Translations under genes and position numbers: made by a program
From: Gammaproteobacteria bacterium
Lineage (GTDB): Bacteria > Pseudomonadota > Gammaproteobacteria > Steroidobacterales > Foliamicaceae
Length of the DNA stretch: 64,000 bases
Assembly (NCBI GenBank): GCA_009844425.1
Contig: VYBN01000019.1
Location: 57,340-121,339, forward strand
Direction of reading: 5' to 3'
The notes under the pieces: model-generated
Seen by the model: the letters and a program-made list of their open reading frames with translations, nothing else
What the model was told of the DNA's origin: nothing
The model's database searches: none
Part shown: positions 53,890-61,644 of the stretch, piece after piece
How positions within the stretch are numbered: position 1 is the first letter of the stretch
Layout: each line of letters opens with the position of its first letter

Positions 53890-55140
53890 CTAGTGCGCCA
53901 CCGCCGCGGCGCCGTGTTCATCGATCAGCGCACCCGATGCGAACCGATCCAGGCTGAAGGGCGCGTTGAGTTCGTGGGGGCGGTCGTGGGCCAGCGTGTG
54001 CGCGAACACCCACCCGGAGCCCGGAGTCGCCTTGAACCCGCCGGTGCCCCAGCCGCAGTTGAAGTACAGGCTCTCGACCGGTGTTTTCGACACGATCGGA
54101 CAGGCGTCCGGGCAGATATCGACGATTCCGCCCCACATCCTGAGCATGCGCACGCGGCTGAATGCCGGGAACAGTTCGATGATCGCCTGCATCGCATGCT
54201 CGATCACCGGGAAGCTGCCACGCTGGCCGTAGCCGTTGTAGGCGTCGATGCCGGCGCCGATCACCAGTTCGCCCTTGTCGGACTGGCTGATGTATCCATG
54301 CACGGCGCCGGACATGACCACGGTGTCCAGCACCGGCCTGATGGGCTCGGAAACGAAGGCCTGCAGGGGGTGGCTCTCAATCGGCAGGCGCAGGCCGGCC
54401 ATTCCCGCCAGCACGCCGGCGTTGCCGGCGACCACGACGCCGATGCGATCGGCCGCGATCGCCCCGCGCGTGGTCGCGACTCCCACGGCCCTGCCGGCCC
54501 GGACATCGATGCCGGTGACCTCACACCGTTCGATGATGTCCACGCCGAGCGCGTCGGCCGCCCGCGCAAAGCCCCAGGCAACGGCGTCATGGCGCGCGAC
54601 GCCGCCACGGCGCTGCAGCGATGCGCCGAGTATCGGATAGCGCGCGCCGGGCGAGGTATTGATGCAGGGAATCGCCTTCTTTACCTCGGCCGGGCCAAGA
54701 ACCTCGGCGTCGATCCCGTTGAGCCGGTTTGCATTGACGCGCCGTTCGATGTCGCGCATGTCCTGCAGCGAGTGCCCCAGGTTGTAGACGCCGCGCTGGC
54801 TGAACATGACGTTGTAGTTCAGGTCCCGGCTCAGCCCTTCCCAGAGTTGCAGCGATTTCTCGTACAGCAGCGACGCCTCGGTCCAGAGGTAGTTGGAGCG
54901 GACGATGGACGTATTTCGCCCCGTATTGCCCCCGCCTATCCAGCCCTTCTCGAGCACGGCCACGTTTCTCATACCGTGGTCCCTGGCCAGGTAGTAGGCG
55001 GTCGCCAGACCGTGCCCGCCGCCGCCCACGATGATCGCGTCATAGCTTTTCCTCGGCTCGGGGCTGCGCCACGCGGCCGGCCAGTTCCGGTTGTAGTCAA
55101 GCGCATTGCGCAGCAGCCCCAGCGCGGAGTATCGCTTCAT
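53890..55140 (-). CDS. soxB: Sarcosine oxidase beta subunit
   Basis: FAD-containing catalytic subunit, 416 residues. The Rossmann motif is [17 protein letters not shown] at about 35-51. RSNYLW and the covalent-FMN/FAD region HP-QAFVSEP-RP follow. Near the C-terminus, [17 protein letters not shown] is the family signature. It is the first gene of a leftward sox operon. The natural substrate could be sarcosine or a related N-methyl amino acid; the adjacent gcv genes support a role in methylated-amine use. Confidence 0.95.
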   Translation of the reverse strand: MKRYSALGLLRNALDYNRNWPAAWRSPEPRKSYDAIIVGGGGHGLATAYYLARDHGMRNVAVLEKGWIGGGNTGRNTSIVRSNYLWTEASLLYEKSLQLWEGLSRDLNYNVMFSQRGVYNLGHSLQDMRDIERRVNANRLNGIDAEVLGPAEVKKAIPCINTSPGARYPILGASLQRRGGVARHDAVAWGFARAADALGVDIIERCEVTGIDVRAGRAVGVATTRGAIAADRIGVVVAGNAGVLAGMAGLRLPIESHPLQAFVSEPIRPVLDTVVMSGAVHGYISQSDKGELVIGAGIDAYNGYGQRGSFPVIEHAMQAIIELFPAFSRVRMLRMWGGIVDICPDACPIVSKTPVESLYFNCGWGTGGFKATPGSGWVFAHTLAHDRPHELNAPFSLDRFASGALIDEHGAAAVAH

Positions 55141-55196
55141 GCCCGCCCCGGTGCTAGCCGTTGGCGCCGTTTACGTCGCGCAGCCGCCATTCATGA

Positions 55197-55790
55197 TCAT
55201 CCAGGCTCCATTGGATCAACTTTGCTCATGACATTCAATACCAGCGCGCATCTTTGCTCGGTAGCGTTGCAGCGATAGCTGTGCCAGGTGTCCTCGGCCT
55301 TGCTGAATATCAGTGCCCGGTTGGGTTTCCACGGCACTTCGAACCGGTCGCCGCCCGCTTGACTGGAAAACAGAAACGTTCCGAGATTCTCCTCGGGCTT
55401 GCAATAGACAACGGCCGATAACAGCTTTTCCGGAATATCCGGATGAATGGATTGCCCCAGAGACTTCGGAGTTGTCTGAAATCCCCAGTCGACGTATCTG
55501 GCTTGCTCCAGTTTATGCGGGGCCAACGCTCCCAGCACGTTCAGCAGTATCGTTGCGAGCCTCTCATTGATCGGACGCAGTTTGTCCTCAGTGCAGCGTG
55601 TGGTGTTATATACGCACCGGCCGGACAAGTCGAACGCGCACTTGAGAACCAGAAACCCTCTCCTGGGGTTGAAACGCCGGTCAATGTCGCCAAACCCGCT
55701 CTTTACCGTTTCGAATTCTTCCGGTTCGAAAAATTCGTCGAACACGATATACGGGTTGGTCCATACGTAATCCAACGCGACTTCTTTCAT
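55197..55790 (-). CDS. 2-oxoglutarate/Fe(II)-dependent oxygenase family protein
   Basis: A 197-residue protein with a jelly-roll oxygenase pattern. The iron ligands H116-x-D118 (SIHPDIPEKLLSAVVYC) and H170 (DTWHSY) are visible, with R180 a candidate 2-oxoglutarate anchor. The C-terminal ALVLNV strand fits the prolyl-hydroxylase-like superfamily. It has no signal peptide. Its ATG overlaps the CmcJ-like stop by four bases (ATGA), so the two oxygenases are made together. I infer hydroxylation of a peptide or small molecule in the adjacent cluster. Confidence 0.75.
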   Translation of the reverse strand: MKEVALDYVWTNPYIVFDEFFEPEEFETVKSGFGDIDRRFNPRRGFLVLKCAFDLSGRCVYNTTRCTEDKLRPINERLATILLNVLGALAPHKLEQARYVDWGFQTTPKSLGQSIHPDIPEKLLSAVVYCKPEENLGTFLFSSQAGGDRFEVPWKPNRALIFSKAEDTWHSYRCNATEQRCALVLNVMSKVDPMEPG

Positions 55791-56818
55791 CTGGCCAGGT
55801 TATCCGGAGCGCGGGAGTTACGGGACTCCCGCTGATTCGCGGGATCCGCCGCCGCCATTGGCGGCCGCCGCTGCATGCCGTTCCAGTCCACCATCGGCTC
55901 CTGACGCCAGGTGGAAACCGAGCCGTCCAGCCGGACGTTCGGAACTTGCGCCTGGAATGTCGCCTTTCTGCGTTCGCGTTCCCGGTCGGCCCCGGGTAAA
56001 ACCGCCAGCACGCGCACTTCGACCGACTCCCGCAACGGCGCGTCCTGCCGGGCGGCCGGGTTGTGGAATGCGGCATGAAAGACCCCGCGCCGCGCCGCGT
56101 TTTCCCGGCGCGAGTCGTATTGTTTGAAAATCAGCGCCTCGCAAGGCTTCATTCGCGGGAAGTAATACCAGCGCTGACCGGTATTGTGGATCAGGCGGCA
56201 ATCGATTAGCCGGGTTCGCGGCTCGGTGCGCCGCAGGCAATCGGCGTAAACGATATCCTCAGCTGCGACGGTGGTCAGATCGCATAGCGCCAGCGGCATC
56301 GACTCGATTTCACGGTCAGGATTCGTTCCCCGCCAGACGTTGTACAGGGCAAAGTGCCGGCCGTCCGGCACGACCGCAAAATCCTCGATGAAGGGGGTAA
56401 AGTCGGAATGGACCACCACCGCGTAGCGGCCCACGCCCGCGGGGCCTATCACTCTTCCGGCGCGGAACTCGTGCTGCACGGCCTTGGCGGCCTGACATCC
56501 GGTGGCGGCCTTGACCAGGTTCGCGCAATGCTCGTAATAGCGGCTTGTCACTTGGGATGGACTGCTGAAATCCAGACGAATCGGCGCCTCGACCAACTGA
56601 AAGCCTTCGGGTTCGATTCCCGGCGCCCGCTTCAGCGAACGCGCGTCATGGATCCGGATTTGCATGCGGCGAATCGCTTCGCGGCTGCCATCCGGATCGA
56701 ACGCTTCCTCGCCTGCCAGCCGCGTGCCCCGATACTTCGGATTGACGAAGACGCTGTCCGAAACTACAAACGGCGCGTCCACCAGCGGCGGCAACCCTCT
56801 TCTCATGGTTCGGGACAT
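55787..56818 (-). CDS. CmcJ/NvfI-family oxidoreductase (Fe(II)/2-oxoglutarate)
   Basis: A protein of about 343 residues resembling CmcJ of cephamycin synthesis and fungal NvfI-like enzymes. The family segments are VVVHSDFTP with H137-x-D139, NVWRGTN, HNTGQRWYYFPRMKPCEALIFKQYDS and the distal H-A-A-F-H-NP (H248, H252). Chemistry would be hydroxylation or related oxidation on a secondary metabolite. ATG 56818 is taken; ATG 56806 is an alternative, and neither has a strong ribosome binding site. The C-terminus is extended. Divergent from the methyltransferase gene by 95 bases, it shares a promoter region with it. Confidence 0.82.
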   Translation of the reverse strand: MSRTMRRGLPPLVDAPFVVSDSVFVNPKYRGTRLAGEEAFDPDGSREAIRRMQIRIHDARSLKRAPGIEPEGFQLVEAPIRLDFSSPSQVTSRYYEHCANLVKAATGCQAAKAVQHEFRAGRVIGPAGVGRYAVVVHSDFTPFIEDFAVVPDGRHFALYNVWRGTNPDREIESMPLALCDLTTVAAEDIVYADCLRRTEPRTRLIDCRLIHNTGQRWYYFPRMKPCEALIFKQYDSRRENAARRGVFHAAFHNPAARQDAPLRESVEVRVLAVLPGADRERERRKATFQAQVPNVRLDGSVSTWRQEPMVDWNGMQRRPPMAAADPANQRESRNSRAPDNLAR

Positions 56819-56913
56819 GGCCGGGGCCAAATTTCCGGTTTGATTGCCGCGCCAGCTTTGTGTACCGTTGCGTTCCTTGCGCACGGCGAGCGCGCCGGTC
56901 GAATTCCGAATCC

Positions 56914-57699
56914 ATGAACGATCGTATCGCGGAAAACCCCGGCGACCCGCAGTGGTGGAAGCAGGAGCAGATTCGCTATTGGCGCGAGACGACCGATCAT
57001 TATCTGAAGTTCGGAACCACCATCCAGGCCGGGATTTTTCGAGACGACGGCGCCGCCGGCGAATCCTACGACGACAATAATCGAACCATTGTCAGGCGGT
57101 CCGGGCTTCGCGCCGGCCAAGTGGTGCTTGACGCCGGATGCGGCGTCGGCGGACCGGCCCTGTATGCGGCCTTGCGCGTGCCGGACCTTGAAGTTCATGG
57201 AATCACCCTCTCGCCCTATCAGGCGGAACTCGCCCGGGAGCTGATCGCCGATTCCCCGGCCGCCGGGCGCGTCCACGTGCAGGCGGCCGACTACCACAAG
57301 CTGCCGTTTCCGGACCGGAAATTCGACTGTGCGCTGTTTCTCGAATCCGCCGGATATTCTTTCGAGCTTGAGAAACTCTTTGCCGAGATCGCCAGGGTGC
57401 TGCGCGATGAAGGAAAGGTCTATATCAAGGACGTGTTTTGCAGGGCCGGAAATTTGACTGTGGAGGAATGGAAGCAGATCGACTTGTTTCGCAGGATCTA
57501 CGTGCAACCGACGCCGCCCATGGAAGAAATGGCTGCGGCACTGGCCGCAACCGGCTTTACGATCAGGTCGATGCTGGACATTACGCCAATGGTTGCGCCC
57601 AAGCCCAGGGAAAAACACTTCGGCCTTCCCCGCTTTCGCACATTTCCCGTTTTGCCCATTCACTGGGGCGAAATCATCGCCGTAAAGACGGCGGGTTAG
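56914..57699 (+). CDS. SAM-dependent class I methyltransferase
   Basis: A 261-residue methyltransferase. Motif I is VLDAGCGVGGPALYAA at about 71-86, followed by the acidic loop VHGITLSPYQAELAREL and post-motif LPFPDRKFDCALFLES. The N-terminal HYLKFGT-T-QAGIF helix is typical of the sterol / tocopherol / small-molecule methyltransferase group rather than rRNA enzymes. ATG 56914 is chosen. It is divergently arranged from the oxygenase pair and 21 bases before the unknown 356-residue gene. I infer a tailoring role in the cluster. Confidence 0.85.
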   Translation: MNDRIAENPGDPQWWKQEQIRYWRETTDHYLKFGTTIQAGIFRDDGAAGESYDDNNRTIVRRSGLRAGQVVLDAGCGVGGPALYAALRVPDLEVHGITLSPYQAELARELIADSPAAGRVHVQAADYHKLPFPDRKFDCALFLESAGYSFELEKLFAEIARVLRDEGKVYIKDVFCRAGNLTVEEWKQIDLFRRIYVQPTPPMEEMAAALAATGFTIRSMLDITPMVAPKPREKHFGLPRFRTFPVLPIHWGEIIAVKTAG

Positions 57700-57720
57700 C
57701 CTGACGGAAACCACGAGCCA

Positions 57721-58791
57721 GTGGAGCGCTTCCGGGACGTATTGACCGCATTGCGCGGCCGCATTCCCCGATCCCTGCTTGCCGGAGAAGGCTGGGACCG
57801 TCTGCTCGAACGGGTGGGGGACCTGCCCGCCGCCGCGGCTTGCTCGCTGTGCGGCTTTGAGTTCAGACTGGACGAACCGGCGGCGGCGGCGGACTTTTCG
57901 AACCCGGTTTCCGGGGGCCGGGTGGCGCGCCACTACATCGCCCGCGGCGAAGCGGCGGCGCCGGAATCGGTCGAGGCCTGGCTCGCCGCGCACTTGAAGA
58001 ACGCATCCGCCACCGATCGTTGGCTTGAGTCCGTATTGCCGGCCTATGACATTATCGGTGCGCCTGCCGGGCGCCCCGAGCCCCCGGTGGTCTATCTGCG
58101 GCTGTTGCCGGGCCGCGAAAAAGGCGGAATAGCCGCCGGGCCTGCGGCAATAGCGCGCACGGTCGCCGCGGCTTGCGCGCGCGGCGGCAGCGAACCCGAG
58201 CGCCGTGCGCTGGCGCGAGCCCTCGGCGCCTTGCCGGCGGGCGCCAGGCTGGCGTACGTCGCGGCGACCCCCAATCGCGCGCCCAGATCGGTAAGGCTGC
58301 TGGCTGCGAACATCGGCGCCCGTGAAGTCGGGCCTTTGCTTGAGCGGCTGCAATGGCGGGGATCGATCGCCGCCGTTGACCGCTTGCTGTCCGGCATGGC
58401 GGATCTTTGCGGGCGCTTCCTGCTCCTCTTCGACATCAACGAGGACGGCGCATTGCCGCGGATCGGATTTGAAATGCACGCGCTGCGGGAGCGCGTGACG
58501 AACGACCGGGCTTTGTTCTCGGCCTGGCTGATCAGTTCGAAAAACGACTGGAAACCTGTGATCCGGCGCCTGGTTGACCGGGGCTGGTGCCTGCCTTCCA
58601 AAGCCGAAGGCCTGCTTTCCTGGCCCCGCCTGCGAACGGTTTTTGGCGAGGCCGGGGCGTTTCAGCTCTATATGGGAATCAACCACGTCAAGTTGTCGGT
58701 CGAGGGAGAACTCCTGCGGGCCAAGGCCTACGGGGGCTTACGCCTGTTGCCGCTGGATCAGTTCGCGAAAAAGGCCTTCCTCGGCGGCTAA
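57721..58791 (+). CDS. Hypothetical protein of the NHLM-type cluster
   Basis: A 356-residue protein starting with GTG. I recognise no named family. It is Arg/Ala-rich and helical in the first 250 residues, with a C-x2-C near 34-37 (ACSLCGFEF). The C-terminal region holds LFDINEDGALPRIGFEMHA, KNDWKPVIRRLVDRGW, and INHVKLSVEGELLRAKAYGG (near 320-340). The I-x-H-V-K ... AKAY pattern resembles, from memory, uncharacterised proteins near other peptide-export clusters, but I am not sure. It has no signal peptide. Its end overlaps the ABC transporter gene by 54 bases, tail to tail. It could be a maturation or substrate-binding partner. Confidence 0.6.
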   Translation: MERFRDVLTALRGRIPRSLLAGEGWDRLLERVGDLPAAAACSLCGFEFRLDEPAAAADFSNPVSGGRVARHYIARGEAAAPESVEAWLAAHLKNASATDRWLESVLPAYDIIGAPAGRPEPPVVYLRLLPGREKGGIAAGPAAIARTVAAACARGGSEPERRALARALGALPAGARLAYVAATPNRAPRSVRLLAANIGAREVGPLLERLQWRGSIAAVDRLLSGMADLCGRFLLLFDINEDGALPRIGFEMHALRERVTNDRALFSAWLISSKNDWKPVIRRLVDRGWCLPSKAEGLLSWPRLRTVFGEAGAFQLYMGINHVKLSVEGELLRAKAYGGLRLLPLDQFAKKAFLGG

Positions 58792-61644
58792 TTCCTCAAA
58801 GCGGCCTGCCTGAACCACCCGGCCCGCCTGCAGCACATAAATCCGGTTCGCCCCGCGTATGGTGGAAAGCCGATGCGCAATCACCAGGCGCGTGCTGGTG
58901 GACTCCTCTATCGCCCGCATCGTTCGGGACTGGCTTTTTGTGTCCAGCCAGCTTGTGGGTTCGTCCAGAAAGATAATGCGGGGTTTGCGGATCAGCGCGC
59001 CGGCGATACGGATTCGCTGGTTCTGTCCGCCGGAGAAAGTCGCCGAATTCTCGTCCACCGGCGTGTGCAGGCCCATCGGCATGGCGCGGATTTCGTCTTC
59101 TACGCCGGCAAGCCGGGCGGCGCGCCAGGCGTCGTTTTCGCTCAATTCCGAGTCGTAGCCGATGATATTGTCGAGAACGGTGCCGCTTTGCAGCAAGCCA
59201 TCCTGCGGAACGACGCCGATTTGCTTTCGCACCGCGGAGACATCGAGCCGCTCGAGGTCCTGGCCATCGAAGTACACCGCCCCGGCGCTTGGCTTTTCCA
59301 GGCCAAGGGCGAGCCGGAGCAAGGTGCTCTTGCCGGCGCCGGATTCGCCCACGATCGCAATGAACTCGCCGGGCTTCGCGTAAACAGTTACCTCCCGCAA
59401 GGTCTCGGCATTCTCCGAATATCCGAAGCTCACCTTGTCGAGCAGGATTTCCCCTTGCAGCGTCCTGTGCGCGCCACGCGCCACGCCGGACTCGGGCTCG
59501 GCGGCCAGAATCGGGCGCACCTGCTCGCAGGCCGGCCTGACGAAAGCGACGGAACGGGCTGAATTGCCCAGCATGACGAGGGCCATGAACAAGGTCATGG
59601 CCGCGGTTTGAACCGCAAGAAAGCCGCCGGTGCCAAGGCCGTCTGCCCCCTGTGCAATCACCGTGGCGAACAGCGCGGCGCTGCCGAGGAAAGGAACTGC
59701 GGCCGCGATCGCGACAATCCGTTCGCTTAAAGCGGCCTGCTGGATTTCCGAGTGTTTGTGCTCGCGGTAGCGCCTTGCCCAGGCGGCAAAAGCCATGTCC
59801 TCGGCGCCGGTGGCGCGCAGCTTCGCAATTCCGGTCAGGAACTGATGCAATTCGCCCAGAAGCTGGCGTGAAGACCGCAAGTAGCGGCGCTGCTGTTCAA
59901 CCATGCTGGCGCAGTAGCCGAAGGTTATTGCGAGCACAGCAAAAGTCAGCGCGGCAACCGTCCAGCCGAGCGCCGCGTCGTAGAAAAACAGCAGGCCGAG
60001 CGCTGGCAGGGCGAACAGCATGGATAAAGCCGCATCGGCCGTCACTCCGGCCACATGGTTCCTGATATCCTGAAAGATCATGGCTCTCGCCGCGAGTTCG
60101 CCGGCGCTGAAGCGGCGAAAAAACTTAAGCCGTAGACGCAGCAGACGGTCCTGGATGGCAGCGCCGATGCGCGCGGCAAGGCGCCCTTCAAGGCGCATGA
60201 GAGCCATCCCCCGCAGCACCCGGGCCAGTGACGCCGTAAGCGCGATTCCGGACAGAACGGCGGAGAACTGGATCAGTGCGATCGTGTCTCCGGCGGGAAT
60301 GACCTCAGCGACCAGCACATTCACCGCGATTGCGGGCGCCAGCGCCAGCAGTCCCGCGCCGAGACCGAAAGCCGTGAGCCGGAGGATCGCCGCAGTCATT
60401 GGCGCCACTCCGGCGCGAAGCAGATCGCGCATCGTGGCGGGTCCATCGCTGGGCAGCGCGGGATAGAGCAGGCAGGCGTCGCGAAGCCCGGCGCCGGTGT
60501 TGGCATTGGCGGGCATGGACTTGCCGGTTTCCGGATCCACCACGCGGTAGCGGCCGGCAAGGCCGGGCAGCAGCGCTACGGGTTGGCCGCCGCCGCGCCG
60601 GAAGGCCAGCATCGCGCCGCTGTCGCCAAGCCACCAGCGATCCTCCACCGTTAATCGCACGCTTCGCCGGCGCAGCACCGACGCCTCGCAGTAATCGTCC
60701 AGCGAAGGCAAGCCTTCGCCGGACACGCCCGGCGCGCGGATATCGAGCCCTTCATGCCGGGCGATGATTCGCAAGGCTTTATCGAGGGGCGTATGGCTTT
60801 CGGAATGCGCGCGAAAGCTCAGCAAGTCCGCCAGCGCTTTTCTGGCCATGGATTTCTCGCGGCGGCGCAAGGCGGCCTGGGCCACCTGCAGATTCGCGTC
60901 ATCCACCAGCAGCAGGCGGCGATGCAGCGATTCGGCGCCCAGGGCGAGGCGGTGAAACTCAGGCAAGCCTGCGTCAAGCAACAGGCCGGCGCCAAGCTCT
61001 TGCGATGAGCGGCACACAACGCCCGCGGTTGCATGCAGCTTGATCCAGCTATCCCGCGTGGCCGGCATCAGGCCCGGCGGCCGGGAGGCGGAGTCGGCCA
61101 GGTCGAGGAAAGTGGCGTCCAGACGATCGGCGGCCAGCCACACCACGCCCTGCTCGGCGGATGAGATTCCATCTCCCGCCTCGCTCCCGGGACCGAGCCG
61201 CAGTTCAATGCGGGGGCGGCTTTCGACTTCGTCCGCCACTGCGGCGGCAAGATCTTCGATCCACGCGTCCACCTGGGCCATGACTTCGGGCGCGAGGCCG
61301 CCGGCTCCTTTGCCGCGCACGGCTTCCTCACGCAATTCCGCAAGCGGCAGGCATCGCAGGCTTGTGGCTTGAACGCCCTTGGCGACGAGCAGCATCGAAT
61401 GCCCGGACTGATCCGCTCCGAATGCCAGCCGGCCCTTGTCCAGGCGCGCAACATGCCGGTACGGCGCCTCCATCCGGCCGTCGGCAAGCTCCGTTGCCAG
61501 AATATCAATCGCGCCTTCCTCGACGAACCAGACGAGACCGGGATCGTTCAGCTTGACCGGGCGGTTGCCCGCTGCGGCATGGCGCTCGCCCATGGTTGCG
61601 AAGAAATCGGCCAGCCGGCCTCCCGAGTGATTCTCATTCCCCAT
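58738..61644 (-). CDS. NHLM-type bacteriocin-system ABC transporter (ATP-binding, no peptidase)
   Basis: A 968-residue fused permease/ATPase. A long N-terminal region of about 400 residues carries no peptidase. A six-helix ABC membrane domain spans about 410-700. The ATPase has Walker A GESGAGKST (about 765-773), signature FSGGQNQRI, Walker B IIFLDEPTS and switch IAHRLST. Size and layout match the NHLM (nif11/nitrile-hydratase-leader microcin) second transporter. In the signature motif the usual R is replaced by N. It overlaps the peptidase transporter by 11 bases, so both are co-translated; they probably form a heterodimer exporting a modified peptide. Confidence 0.9.
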   Translation of the reverse strand: MGNENHSGGRLADFFATMGERHAAAGNRPVKLNDPGLVWFVEEGAIDILATELADGRMEAPYRHVARLDKGRLAFGADQSGHSMLLVAKGVQATSLRCLPLAELREEAVRGKGAGGLAPEVMAQVDAWIEDLAAAVADEVESRPRIELRLGPGSEAGDGISSAEQGVVWLAADRLDATFLDLADSASRPPGLMPATRDSWIKLHATAGVVCRSSQELGAGLLLDAGLPEFHRLALGAESLHRRLLLVDDANLQVAQAALRRREKSMARKALADLLSFRAHSESHTPLDKALRIIARHEGLDIRAPGVSGEGLPSLDDYCEASVLRRRSVRLTVEDRWWLGDSGAMLAFRRGGGQPVALLPGLAGRYRVVDPETGKSMPANANTGAGLRDACLLYPALPSDGPATMRDLLRAGVAPMTAAILRLTAFGLGAGLLALAPAIAVNVLVAEVIPAGDTIALIQFSAVLSGIALTASLARVLRGMALMRLEGRLAARIGAAIQDRLLRLRLKFFRRFSAGELAARAMIFQDIRNHVAGVTADAALSMLFALPALGLLFFYDAALGWTVAALTFAVLAITFGYCASMVEQQRRYLRSSRQLLGELHQFLTGIAKLRATGAEDMAFAAWARRYREHKHSEIQQAALSERIVAIAAAVPFLGSAALFATVIAQGADGLGTGGFLAVQTAAMTLFMALVMLGNSARSVAFVRPACEQVRPILAAEPESGVARGAHRTLQGEILLDKVSFGYSENAETLREVTVYAKPGEFIAIVGESGAGKSTLLRLALGLEKPSAGAVYFDGQDLERLDVSAVRKQIGVVPQDGLLQSGTVLDNIIGYDSELSENDAWRAARLAGVEDEIRAMPMGLHTPVDENSATFSGGQNQRIRIAGALIRKPRIIFLDEPTSWLDTKSQSRTMRAIEESTSTRLVIAHRLSTIRGANRIYVLQAGRVVQAGRFEELAAEEGLFRELIQRQQA

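Noticed and set aside
55141..57720. Search for a RiPP precursor peptide in gaps of the export cluster
   Set aside because: The gaps (55141-55196, 56819-56913, 57700-57720) are too short and hold no leader-like small gene.
56803..58686. 627-codon minus-strand frame opposite the methyltransferase and the unknown gene
   Set aside because: The plus-strand methyltransferase has clear motifs, so the minus frame is a shadow; the same applies to its overlap with the unknown gene.
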